A stretch of 64,000 nt of DNA from contig CAVSMH010000006.1 of the NCBI GenBank assembly GCA_963728965.1, positions 2,108,001 to 2,172,000 on the forward strand, given 5' to 3'. A program made the translations under genes and the position numbers. The notes below the pieces were generated by a model. That model saw nothing but the letters and a program-made list of their open reading frames with translations. It was not told where the DNA came from and did no database searches. The stretch comes from DASQZT01 sp963728965. Lineage in GTDB: Bacteria > Acidobacteriota > Terriglobia > Bryobacterales > Bryobacteraceae. This document shows, piece after piece, positions 35,568 to 51,296 of the stretch (positions are counted from its first letter, which is position 1; each line of letters starts with the position of its first letter).

Positions 35568-35951
35568 ATGGCGGACATTAACGCAATTGCGGATCAGATT
35601 CAAGGCCTGACGCTGCTGGAGGCTTCTCAGCTCGTCAAGATGCTGGAGGAGAAACTGGGCGTTTCGGCGGCGGCAGCGGCACCGGCGGCGGCGGCGGCCG
35701 GCGGCGCGGCCGCGGCGGCGGCTCCGGCGGTGGAAGAGAAGACTGAATTCACCGTGGTGCTGACGGCGGCCGGCGCCAACAAGATCAACGTCATCAAGGC
35801 GGTTCGCGAAGTCACCAGCCTGGGCTTGAAGGAAGCGAAGGACCTGGTGGACGGCGCCCCGAAACCGGTCAAGGAAGGCATCAGCAAGGAAGAAGCCGAG
35901 GCCATCAAGAAGAAATTTACCGACGCGGGCGCCTCGGTCGAAGTGAAGTAA
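35568..35951 (+). CDS. rplL: 50S ribosomal protein L7/L12
   Basis: A 127-residue stalk protein that recruits translational GTPases. The N-terminal dimerisation domain (IQGLTLLEASQLVKMLEEKLG), an Ala/Gly-rich flexible hinge and the C-terminal domain (EFTVVLTAAGANKINVIKAVREVTSLGLKEAKDLVDGAP, quoted for the parts NKINVIKAVREVT and LGLKEAKDLVDGAP) are all present. TAGGAGT lies upstream of the ATG. Two terminators follow. Confidence 0.97.
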   Translation: MADINAIADQIQGLTLLEASQLVKMLEEKLGVSAAAAAPAAAAAGGAAAAAAPAVEEKTEFTVVLTAAGANKINVIKAVREVTSLGLKEAKDLVDGAPKPVKEGISKEEAEAIKKKFTDAGASVEVK

Positions 35952-35957
35952 CGCGGC

Positions 35958-36000
35958 GGCGTGCCCGCGCCCTCGTGGACGGGCATGCCGGTTCTTTTTT
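35958..36000 (+). terminator. Rho-independent terminator after rplL (first of two)
   Basis: A 10-bp stem, GGCGTGCCCG with CGGGCATGCC (one G-U pair), a 12-base loop, and then GGTTCTTTTTT. It ends the rplA-rplJ-rplL transcript or lets part of it through to rpoB. Confidence 0.78.
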
Positions 36001-36045
36001 GCCCCGGGCGGCGCAAGGACGCTGGGCCGCCGGGGCCGAATTTTT
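36001..36045 (+). terminator. Second terminator, directly after the first
   Basis: GCCCCGGGCGGC pairs with GCCGCCGGGGC (one bulged G), with a 13-base loop, followed by CGAATTTTT. In tandem with the previous hairpin it should reduce read-through from the ribosomal genes into rpoBC. Confidence 0.68.
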
Positions 36046-36054
36046 GTGAGCGGG

Positions 36055-36084
36055 TTGACGCAGGGCAATAAGTCCTGATAGAGT
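36055..36084 (+). promoter_or_regulatory. Putative promoter for rpoB-rpoC
   Basis: TTGACG (36055-36060), 18 bases, then TAGAGT (36079-36084). It lies just after the tandem terminators and would give rpoB a ~320-base leader. Confidence 0.55.
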
Positions 36085-36314
36085 GAGTAGTTGGGCTTTC
36101 GATTCAGCCGGATTCGATCCCAATTGGTGACTGTGATTCCCGAATCCTGGAACTTCAATTGCTGCTCGGGTGGAGCTGCTGAGAGGGTACCTCTGCGCTT
36201 CTGCGAGTCTGCACACTCCATACAGGATTCGTACGCCCGCACTCCCGCAGCTTCCGTCTTCACTCAAAGCATCACGCCGGCAACACGATTCCTGCCCCTG
36301 TTTCATAACCATTC

Positions 36315-36356
36315 GGCGCTCCGCGAGCCCACGCAGCCGGGAGCGCCGTTAGTTTT
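36315..36356 (+). terminator. Possible attenuator in the rpoB leader
   Basis: Perfect 8-bp inverted repeat GGCGCTCC (36315-36322) and GGAGCGCC (36340-36347), followed by GTTAGTTTT. It is 56 bases before the rpoB ATG, inside a leader of ~320 bases in which I see no gene. The T-run is interrupted, so it may be weak or conditional. The rest of the leader (36085-36314) shows nothing I can name. Confidence 0.42.
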
Positions 36357-36411
36357 GTACTGTTGAGCACAGATTCTTTGCTTTGGCTCTTCGGCCGTCA
36401 GGAGTAAAAAA

Positions 36412-40710
<4,299 letters not shown>

Positions 40711-40715
40711 GAACA

Positions 40716-40780
40716 TAGCCGCCGATGAACGCACATACGAACTGGTTTTATCCGCGTTCATCGGCGTTTATCGGCGGCTA
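40716..40780 (+). repeat. REP-like palindromic repeat between rpoB and rpoC
   Basis: TAGCCGCCGATGAACGC (40716-40732) is answered by GCGTTCATCGGCG (40754-40766) and again by ATCGGCGGCTA (40770-40780); the right arm itself holds a short tandem (GTTCATCGGC, GTTTATCGGC). The sequence resembles intergenic palindromes with the ATCCGCGTTCATC-type core that recur in many bacterial genomes. It can form a stem-loop in the rpoBC mRNA. Confidence 0.65.
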
Positions 40781-40796
40781 ATCAGGCTGTTAAGAA

Positions 40797-40808
40797 CTGG
40801 AGGCTATT

Positions 40809-40811
<3 letters not shown>
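40797..40811 (+). promoter_or_regulatory. Ribosome binding site deciding a TTG start for rpoC
   Basis: TGGAGG followed at normal spacing by TTG (40809-40811). There is no nearby in-frame ATG before the conserved RpoC N-terminus, so the rare TTG codon appears to be the start. Confidence 0.7.
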
Positions 40812-45017
<4,206 letters not shown>

Positions 45018-45034
45018 ACTCTGGTATTCTGGGA

Positions 45035-45067
45035 GCCGGCATCCGCGTCGCGGGTGCCGGCTTTTTT
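45035..45067 (+). terminator. Rho-independent terminator of rpoBC
   Basis: An 11-bp stem GCCGGCATCCG with CGGGTGCCGGC (one G-U), a 5-base loop, then TTTTTT. It starts 17 bases after the rpoC stop. Confidence 0.9.
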
Positions 45068-45138
45068 GTGGCCATGACCATCGCCGGGTATCCGACTACG
45101 ACCGACCGGGCGGCCGCCGCCCGCGCGCTTTTTGAAGA

Positions 45139-45948
45139 ATGACTTCCTCCCGCCGACCCGGCCGCAGGGCCTACCTCCTCATCACGCTGTTCGCTTTCCT
45201 GCTGGTGTTGTTTCCGTTTCTCTTCTGGTACTACACCTGGTTCGGCCGCAAGCTCAGCGATGCCGATATCGACAGCTACTTCGCCGACCGTTCCAAGCCC
45301 CGCCACGCCCAACACGCGCTGGTGCAGTTGGGCGAGCGGATGTCCCAGCACCGCGATATCTCCCGATGGTATCCGCAGATCGTCGAGGAGGCGTCCAGCC
45401 CCAGGCTGGAATTGCGCCAGACCGCCGCCTGGATCATGGGGCAGGATACCCACTACCCGCCGTTTCATGAAGCGCTGCTGCGGCTGGTTCACGATCCGCA
45501 GCCGATGGTGCGGCGCAACGCGGCGCTCGCGCTGGCGGCTTTCCATGATGGGGCGGCGCGTCCCGAACTGGTGGCCATGCTCCAGCCGTACGGCATCACC
45601 GCTCCCGCATCCGGGCGGCTGAAGTACCGCCTCAAGCTCGGCGATTACGTCAATCCCGGGACCCTGGTGGCCCGCATCGGCGAAGTCGAAGTGCGCTCCC
45701 CGGTCCCCGGCGAGGTGCGTTCGCTCGATCAGAAAGAGGGAGGCGAGGTGCGACAGGGACAGGTGCTCGCCGAGCTTTCCGCCGACAAAAATCATGTGTG
45801 GGAGGCGCTGCGGGGGATGTATCTGGTCGGCCTGCCAAGTGATGTGGACGTCGTCGAGCGTTATGCCCACCCCGTGCCCGGCATGCCCGACACCATCCGC
45901 CAGCAGGCGGCGCAGACGCTGCAGGCCATTCAGTCCAGGCCGCCCTAG
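45139..45948 (+). CDS. Membrane-anchored HEAT-repeat protein with biotinyl/lipoyl-like domain
   Basis: A 269-residue protein of unknown function. Residues ~12-32 form a membrane helix (LLITLFAFLLVLFPFLFWYY). Residues ~50-150 are helical repeats of HEAT type (RHAQHALVQLGERM; LELRQTAAWIMGQD; PMVRRNAALALAAFHD). Residues ~155-215 look like a barrel-sandwich hybrid: TAPASGRLKYRLKLGDYVNPGTLVARIGEVEVRSPVPGEV in pieces (KLGDYVNPGTLVARIG; VRSPVPGEVRSL; GEVRQGQVLAEL). The MKM-type biotinylation/lipoylation motif is not present. This resembles periplasmic adaptor barrels, but there is no transporter next to it. It follows the rpoC terminator by 71 bases. Confidence 0.68.
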   Translation: MTSSRRPGRRAYLLITLFAFLLVLFPFLFWYYTWFGRKLSDADIDSYFADRSKPRHAQHALVQLGERMSQHRDISRWYPQIVEEASSPRLELRQTAAWIMGQDTHYPPFHEALLRLVHDPQPMVRRNAALALAAFHDGAARPELVAMLQPYGITAPASGRLKYRLKLGDYVNPGTLVARIGEVEVRSPVPGEVRSLDQKEGGEVRQGQVLAELSADKNHVWEALRGMYLVGLPSDVDVVERYAHPVPGMPDTIRQQAAQTLQAIQSRPP

Positions 45949-46001
45949 ATCGCCGGCCGTAATTTTTATCTCACTGGCGGGCCGTCTGCTGGTTCGTTTG
46001 T

Positions 46002-46268
46002 ATGAGATTGATCACCAGATCCATACTGGCCATGCTGTTGTTTGCAGGGCTGGCCGCCGTTTCCGTTCCGGCCCAAACCGCCGGCCAGGATATGAAAGAC
46101 GCCGGCCACAACGCCAAAGAAGCTGCCAAGGACACCGGCAAGGCGGTCAAGAAGACCACCAAAAAGACGGCCCACCGCGTGAAACGAGGCACGAAGAAGG
46201 CCGTCCACAAGGGTGCCGAGGAGACCGGCAAAGCTGCCGACAAAGTCGAGCGTAAGACCGGCCACTGA
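46002..46268 (+). CDS. Small exported Lys/Ala-rich protein, histone H1- or LEA-like
   Basis: An 88-residue protein with a signal peptide (ITRSILAMLLFAGLAAVSVPAQ) and a highly basic, repetitive remainder rich in KKTTKKT, AHRVKRGTKKAVHKG and ETGKAADKVE patterns. Such composition fits disordered LEA-like or histone-H1-like proteins. The export signal would place it in the periplasm, where DNA is not the likely partner. No function can be assigned. Confidence 0.6.
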   Translation: MRLITRSILAMLLFAGLAAVSVPAQTAGQDMKDAGHNAKEAAKDTGKAVKKTTKKTAHRVKRGTKKAVHKGAEETGKAADKVERKTGH

Positions 46269-46396
46269 GCGGTGCGCGGCCGCCGAAACCGCGGCTTGCC
46301 GGCTGCCGTCTTCCTTGTGGAATCCGTGGAATCGATCCGCGGAAACGTGCGATATTGTTAGAGAACCTACGGCGCATTGCTCTTTTGCGAGGTCCA

Positions 46397-47047
46397 TTGA
46401 AGAAGCCCCTGCTCGTTTGCCTTGGTCTTTTTTTGGCTTTTCAGGCCCGAACCAATCAACTTGCGTTCATCGTGCTGAACACGTCGCAGTGGAACGTCGG
46501 CCGTCTGCCTCGGGATTGGCAGGTGAAAGTGAACCATGGCAAGCCGGATATTTCCGTCTGTGAGGGGGCCGAAGGCTCGTGCCTGCATCTCCGCAGCAAT
46601 AAGGCCTCCTTCGCGCTCGAGCATGGCGTGGATGTGGATCCGGCCCGGTTCCCGTACCTTACTTGGGATTGGAAGGTGACCCAACTTCCGGACGGCGGCG
46701 ATTTCCGCCGTGCCGCCACCGATGACCAGGCCGCGCAGTTAATGGTCGCATTCGAAGACCGGCGGGTGCTGTCGTACATCTGGGACACCACCGCTCCCAA
46801 AGGCGCCGAGCAGAGAGCGGGATTCATCCCGCTGGTTCACCTTTTCGCCATGGTCTGCCAGTCCGGCGGCAACCTGGCGAACCGCTGGATCGCGGAAAGC
46901 CGCAACGTGGCCGGCGATTATCAACGGGCGTTCGGCCGGACGGCGCCGCGCGTGAAGGGCCTGCGAATTCAAATCAATTCGCAGCATACCAGCACCTTCG
47001 CGGAAAGCTATTTCGGCGAGGTGGCCTTCCGCAGTACACCCCGGTAA
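46397..47047 (+). CDS. Exported DUF3047 domain protein
   Basis: A ~216-residue protein with an N-terminal signal (KPLLVCLGLFLAFQ) and the DUF3047 pattern: LPRDWQVKVNHGKPD, LHLRSNKASFALEHGVDVD, PYLTWDWKVTQLPDG, the DDQAAQLMVAFEDRRVLSYIWD stretch, and VAGDYQRAFGRTAPRVKGL. I took the TTG at 46397, which has GAGG seven bases upstream; the frame is open to another TTG at 46355. DUF3047 has no settled function. It directly precedes the SDR gene (stop and start adjoin) and so belongs to the proposed sphingolipid operon, but its own role there is unknown. Confidence 0.75.
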   Translation: MKKPLLVCLGLFLAFQARTNQLAFIVLNTSQWNVGRLPRDWQVKVNHGKPDISVCEGAEGSCLHLRSNKASFALEHGVDVDPARFPYLTWDWKVTQLPDGGDFRRAATDDQAAQLMVAFEDRRVLSYIWDTTAPKGAEQRAGFIPLVHLFAMVCQSGGNLANRWIAESRNVAGDYQRAFGRTAPRVKGLRIQINSQHTSTFAESYFGEVAFRSTPR

Positions 47048-48012
47048 TGATCCTCGTCACCGGCGGGACCGGCTTTATTGGCGGGCACCTGTTGGAACGA
47101 TTGTCAGCCGAAAAACTCCCCGTGCGTTGTCTTCTTCGGCGCAAGCCGCGTCGTACTCCTCTGCCGTCTCAACTGGATGCGGTGTACGCCGATTTCACCA
47201 CCGGCGCCGGGATTCCCGAGGCCCTCGCGGGCGTGGACACGGTGATCCACCTTGCCGGCGTTACCGCCGCCCTCCGCTCCCGGGACTACTGGACCGGCAA
47301 CGTCCAGACGACCGAGGTTCTGATGCGGGCGCTGGTGAAGTCGAGAGTGCGTCTCGTCCACGTCAGCTCGCTCGCCGCCATCGGCCCCAGCCTGGATGGT
47401 CAGCCGGTGACCGAGGACACCGAGCCCCATCCGCTGACCAACTATGGCAAATCGAAACTGGGGGCCGAGCGCGTTGTCCGGCGCCTGGCGCCGGATGCCG
47501 TGGTGGTGCGGCCGCCGGTCGTATATGGACCTCGCGATACGGCCGTCCTCGCAATCCTCAAACCGATTGCGCGCGGGATCGCGCTCGAAATCGCGGGCGG
47601 CGAGCGATGGTTCAGCGCCATCTACGTCCAGGACTTGGTGGACGGTATCGTCCGGGCTGCGCGTGCCGCACCCTCTTCCGGCGGCACCTATTTTCTCGCC
47701 CATCCCAAACCCGCCACCTGGGCCGACCTGGCGGCCACCGCCGCCCGCATCATGGGCCGCCGCCTGCGCGTCATTTCCATCCCTCTGCCTCTTGCCCGTC
47801 TCGCCGGCACTGGTGCGGGAATGTGGTCGCGCATCACCGGTAAACCCGGTATCATCTCGCGAGAGAAGGTGAGGGAAGCCGAATGCCGGTATTGGACCTG
47901 TACGACCCAACGCGCCGCCCGGGAGTTAGGCTTCGAAGCCACGACCTCTCTGGAGACCGGACTGCGTCAAACACTCGCATGGTATAGGGAGGCCGGGTGG
48001 CTAAGTTACTGA
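47047..48012 (+). CDS. NAD-dependent epimerase/dehydratase family protein, candidate ceramide reductase (CerR-like)
   Basis: A 321-residue extended short-chain dehydrogenase. The NAD(P)-binding motif is VTGGTGFIGGHLLERL (4-19), then VDTVIHLAGVTAA, VHVSSLAAIGP, and the active-site YGKSK (in LTNYGKSKLGAERVVR), followed by VVRPPVVYGPRD. In Caulobacter a protein of this class (CerR) reduces 3-keto-ceramide, and its gene lies near spt and the bacterial ceramide synthase. The same company here (PAP2 enzyme, GNAT-like protein, SPT) makes that role the best guess; nucleotide-sugar epimerase remains possible. The 3' end overlaps the PAP2 gene by 16 bases. Confidence 0.75.
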   Translation: MILVTGGTGFIGGHLLERLSAEKLPVRCLLRRKPRRTPLPSQLDAVYADFTTGAGIPEALAGVDTVIHLAGVTAALRSRDYWTGNVQTTEVLMRALVKSRVRLVHVSSLAAIGPSLDGQPVTEDTEPHPLTNYGKSKLGAERVVRRLAPDAVVVRPPVVYGPRDTAVLAILKPIARGIALEIAGGERWFSAIYVQDLVDGIVRAARAAPSSGGTYFLAHPKPATWADLAATAARIMGRRLRVISIPLPLARLAGTGAGMWSRITGKPGIISREKVREAECRYWTCTTQRAARELGFEATTSLETGLRQTLAWYREAGWLSY

Positions 48013-48911
48013 AAGCGGGCGAACGCGACAGCACCTCGTTCTGGGCCGTCGATAAGGTCATTCTGCCTTACTTCGGGTTCTCGCTGGTGCTCGTGCTGGC
48101 CTGCTGGAACCGCATTCCAAACGCCGCGGCATTACTCGCCTGGCATCTCGCGGGCGCACTCCTCATTATTTATCAGGTGAAACGTCCTAACCCGACCAGT
48201 TGGTTCTTCCGGAACTGGTACCCCCTCCCTTACGTAGCTTCCTGTTACAGGGAAATGGCGCTTTTTGTTCGGGCAATCCGGCAAACCGATTGTGACCGAT
48301 GGCTGGCCGATGTCGATTATCGGATTTGGCATGCCAATCCCACCGTCTGGCTGGAGCGAATCCAAACGCCGGTGCTTACCGAACTGTTGCAGGTGGCATA
48401 TACACTGTTCGTACCGGCCGTACTATTGGTCGCATACTTACTCTGGAAGAAGCGCTGTTACGCGGAGTTCCAATATTATGCTTTTTTAATAGCTCTGGGG
48501 TTTCTCGTCTCTTATATCGGGTATCTCCTGGTGCCGGCGCGCGGCCCGCGATTTCTGCTAAGCCACTTGCAACACATACCCTTACGCGGCCTGTGGCTGT
48601 TTCAAACCATGCAATCGACCCTGGACCGCCTGGAATCGGCACATTATGACTGTTTTCCAAGCGGGCACACCGAACTCACCCTGTTGGCGTGGTGCGGCAG
48701 CGCGTTGGTAAGTAAGAGGTTATTCCGGATCTATTTCGCTTACACTCCGTTCCTCATTTTTGCTACAGTTTATCTTCGATACCACTATACCGTCGACGTG
48801 CTCGCGGGAGCCGGCGTGGCGGGTGTGCTTGTACTGCTTGCGCCCGTGATGTACCGGAGTCTTTCGAAAGGGAGTGTTCGGATTGGGGGGCATCGAGATT
48901 GTTGCAGTTGA
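47997..48911 (+). CDS. PAP2-superfamily membrane phosphatase/transferase (PAP2_3 type)
   Basis: A 304-residue polytopic protein with about six helices. The PAP2 catalytic motifs are ordered as usual: LVPARGPRF (C1-like), CFPSGHTELTLL (C2, His of PSGH) and RYHYTVDVLAG (C3, His and Asp). The arrangement resembles the PAP2_3 branch that includes inositol phosphorylceramide synthases. The GTG start at 47997 has GGGAGG five bases upstream and lies within the end of the SDR gene. Given SPT and a ceramide-synthase-like gene downstream, it may add or remove a phosphorylated head group on ceramide or another lipid. Confidence 0.78.
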   Translation: MAKLLKAGERDSTSFWAVDKVILPYFGFSLVLVLACWNRIPNAAALLAWHLAGALLIIYQVKRPNPTSWFFRNWYPLPYVASCYREMALFVRAIRQTDCDRWLADVDYRIWHANPTVWLERIQTPVLTELLQVAYTLFVPAVLLVAYLLWKKRCYAEFQYYAFLIALGFLVSYIGYLLVPARGPRFLLSHLQHIPLRGLWLFQTMQSTLDRLESAHYDCFPSGHTELTLLAWCGSALVSKRLFRIYFAYTPFLIFATVYLRYHYTVDVLAGAGVAGVLVLLAPVMYRSLSKGSVRIGGHRDCCS

Positions 48912-49998
48912 GGGCAAAAGGGCCCTTCGCGAATTTATCGAATTCCCCTACGTTTTGTACCGCGACGACGCCCATTGGGTGCCTCCGTTGCGGATCGCGG
49001 TAAAGGAATTACTCGACCGCGGGAAACATCCGTATTATGCTAACGCTGATGTCGAGTTCTTCCTGGCGCGTCAGGGTGGCCGGACCGTGGGGCGCATAGC
49101 CGGCATCCTCGATCCGACCCACAATCGGGTCCACGAGGAGCAAGCCGGTTTTTTCGGGTTTTACGAGAGTGTGGACGACCGCGAGGTGGCGGCCGCCCTG
49201 CTGACCCGGGCTCGAGGGTGGGCATTCGATCGCGGCGCGCGTTTCCTGCGTGGCCCCGTCAACCCGTCCACCAACTACGAGTGCGGCACGCTGATCCAGG
49301 GTTTCGACTCGAGCCCGGTGATCATGATGGCGTATAACCCTCGGTACTATCCCGCCCTCATGGACCAGGTGGGCTTGCGCAAAGCCAAGGATCTGCTGGC
49401 ATACTATATCCGTACGAATGATATGGACAGCCGCAAGATCGACCGCGTGGCCGATCGATCCCGGGCAACCAATGGCGTTCATGTTCGTCCTATCAACGTG
49501 AAGGACTTTGACGCCGAAGTGGCCAAGGTCTGGGAAGTATACAACAAGGCGTGGGTCAGGAATTGGGGCTTCATCCCCATGTCGCGCGAAGAGTTCTTGG
49601 CGATGGGCAAAGAGATGAAGCAGATTCTCAAACCTGAACTGGTGCTCATCGGCGAGGTGGGCGGACAGGTGGTGGGGTTCGCACTGGCCTTGCCGGATAT
49701 CAATCACGCTCTCAAACCGGCTGGGGGAAAGCTGTTGCCGACGGGGTTGTTCAAAATCCTGTACCATCAACGTTTGATCCAAACTGTACGGGTGCTCGCA
49801 CTGGGGGTGATCGAGGAGTATCGCACCTCGGGCCTCGCGGCGGCGTTCTATGCGGAACTGCTGCGCGCGGCCAAGAGGCTGGGGTACTACGACTGCGAAA
49901 TGTCGTGGATCTTGGAAGACAACATTCTGATGAATCGTTCCCTGGAACTCATGGGGGCAAAGCGATACAAGACTTACCGAATCTACGAATGGAACTGA
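48883..49998 (+). CDS. GNAT-like acyltransferase, candidate bacterial ceramide synthase
   Basis: A ~371-residue protein with N- and C-terminal GNAT-like halves. Landmarks: FIEFPYVLYRDDAHWVPPL, HPYYANADVEFFLARQGGRTVGRIAGI (key parts HPYYANADVEFFL and VGRIAGI), GFFGFYESVDD, RFLRGPVNPSTNYECGTLIQGFD, MMAYNPRYYPALMDQVGLRKAKDL, and LALGVIEEYRTSGLAAAFY. This is the family long annotated as N-acetyltransferase to which the Caulobacter bacterial ceramide synthase belongs. It would N-acylate 3-ketosphinganine. Start uncertain: TTG 48883 has GGGAG at good spacing; GTG 48874 is the longer option. It overlaps the PAP2 gene end. Confidence 0.72.
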   Translation: MGGIEIVAVEGKRALREFIEFPYVLYRDDAHWVPPLRIAVKELLDRGKHPYYANADVEFFLARQGGRTVGRIAGILDPTHNRVHEEQAGFFGFYESVDDREVAAALLTRARGWAFDRGARFLRGPVNPSTNYECGTLIQGFDSSPVIMMAYNPRYYPALMDQVGLRKAKDLLAYYIRTNDMDSRKIDRVADRSRATNGVHVRPINVKDFDAEVAKVWEVYNKAWVRNWGFIPMSREEFLAMGKEMKQILKPELVLIGEVGGQVVGFALALPDINHALKPAGGKLLPTGLFKILYHQRLIQTVRVLALGVIEEYRTSGLAAAFYAELLRAAKRLGYYDCEMSWILEDNILMNRSLELMGAKRYKTYRIYEWN

Positions 49999-50004
49999 GG
50001 ACCC

Positions 50005-51243
50005 ATGCGCCTATCGTCTAGCGACATCACCAGCAAGAAGAAGGGCAGCGGATCGAACGACCTGTTTGAGAAGTGCCGCAATTTCACCCGTCCGGGTGAT
50101 TTGCAGTCCGCCGGCTTGTACATGTACTTCGAAGTCTTCGGCGACCGCGAAGGATGCGGCGCCGGCGAAGTTCGCATGGGGCATCGCAAGGTGCTGATGT
50201 TCGGGTCCAACGACTATCTGGCCCTGATCACCCACCCCAAGGTGAAAGAGGCCGCCGTTCAGGCTCTGAAGAAATACGGAAGCGGCTGTAGCGGATCCCG
50301 GCTGCTGAACGGCACGCTCGACCTGCACGTCAAACTGGAGAGCGAGCTCGCCGCGTTCGTGCACAAGGAGACCGCCCTCATCTTCGGAACGGGGTTTCAA
50401 GCCAACTACGCCACCTTGTCGGCCCTCACCGAAAAGGGTGACGTCATGATTTGCGATCACAACCTCCACGCCAGTCTGGTGGAGGGAGCGTTGCGCTCCG
50501 CCGCCCGCACCATGCGGTTTCGCCACAACGACCTGGAACACTTCGAGCGCTGCCTCGAAAACTGCCCGCCCGAAGACAAGATCCTGATCGTCTCCGAAGG
50601 CGTTTTCAGCATGGAGGGCGACGTTGCCGATCTGCGCGGCATCATCAAGCTCGCCAAGCCCTATGGAGCGCGGGTCTACGTGGACGAGGCGCACGGCATC
50701 GGGGTGCTTGGCCCCACCGGCGCGGGCGCGGCGGAACATCTGGGCGTGCTGGACGACGTCGACCTGGTGATGGGCACATTCAGCAAGTCGCTGGCGTCGG
50801 TGGGCGGATTCATCGCCGGCGAACGCGCCGTCATCGACTATCTGAAGCACACCGCGCGGCCGTTTGTGTTTTCGGCCAGCCTGCCGGCCGCCTCGGTGGC
50901 CGCCGTGGGTGCCGCTCTGCAAATCATGAAGAAGGAGCCCGAACGTCGCGAACGCCTGCTGCACATTGCCCAGCTTTTGCGCGACGAGTTGGGAACCCGC
51001 GGCTTTAACGTGCTTCCCGGTGAGACGGCCATCGTTCCGGTGGTCATCCAGGACGAACTCGATTTGTGCCGCCTCTGCAAGGCGCTGCTCGAAGAGGGAA
51101 TCTACATCAACCCCGTCCTCCGGCCGGCGGCGGCACAGAACCTGCTGCGCATCTCCTGCACCGCGGCGCACACCGAAGCGCACGTCGATCGCCTGGTCAC
51201 CACGCTCGAGCGGGTCTGGAACGACCTCGATATTCCACGGTAG
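50005..51243 (+). CDS. spt: Serine palmitoyltransferase (alpha-oxoamine synthase family)
   Basis: A 412-residue PLP enzyme. Of the alpha-oxoamine synthases (BioF, KBL, ALAS, SPT) it resembles SPT most: GLYMYFEVFGDREGCGAGEVRMGHRKVLMFGSNDYL (key parts LYMYFEVF and VLMFGSNDYLAL), YGSGCSGSRLLNGTLDLH, SEGVFSMEGD, DEAHGIGVLGPTGAG, and the PLP lysine in GTFSKSLASVGGF (Lys261), then DYLKHTARPFVFSASLPAAS. SPT condenses serine with an acyl donor to 3-ketosphinganine, the first step of sphingolipid synthesis. It follows the GNAT-like gene by six bases. No acyl carrier protein gene is seen in the window. Confidence 0.87.
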   Translation: MRLSSSDITSKKKGSGSNDLFEKCRNFTRPGDLQSAGLYMYFEVFGDREGCGAGEVRMGHRKVLMFGSNDYLALITHPKVKEAAVQALKKYGSGCSGSRLLNGTLDLHVKLESELAAFVHKETALIFGTGFQANYATLSALTEKGDVMICDHNLHASLVEGALRSAARTMRFRHNDLEHFERCLENCPPEDKILIVSEGVFSMEGDVADLRGIIKLAKPYGARVYVDEAHGIGVLGPTGAGAAEHLGVLDDVDLVMGTFSKSLASVGGFIAGERAVIDYLKHTARPFVFSASLPAASVAAVGAALQIMKKEPERRERLLHIAQLLRDELGTRGFNVLPGETAIVPVVIQDELDLCRLCKALLEEGIYINPVLRPAAAQNLLRISCTAAHTEAHVDRLVTTLERVWNDLDIPR

Positions 51244-51296
51244 GGCGAGCCTCCGTCACCGCGCCGGTTACCGCCGGACGCGAGCGGCACGCCCTG

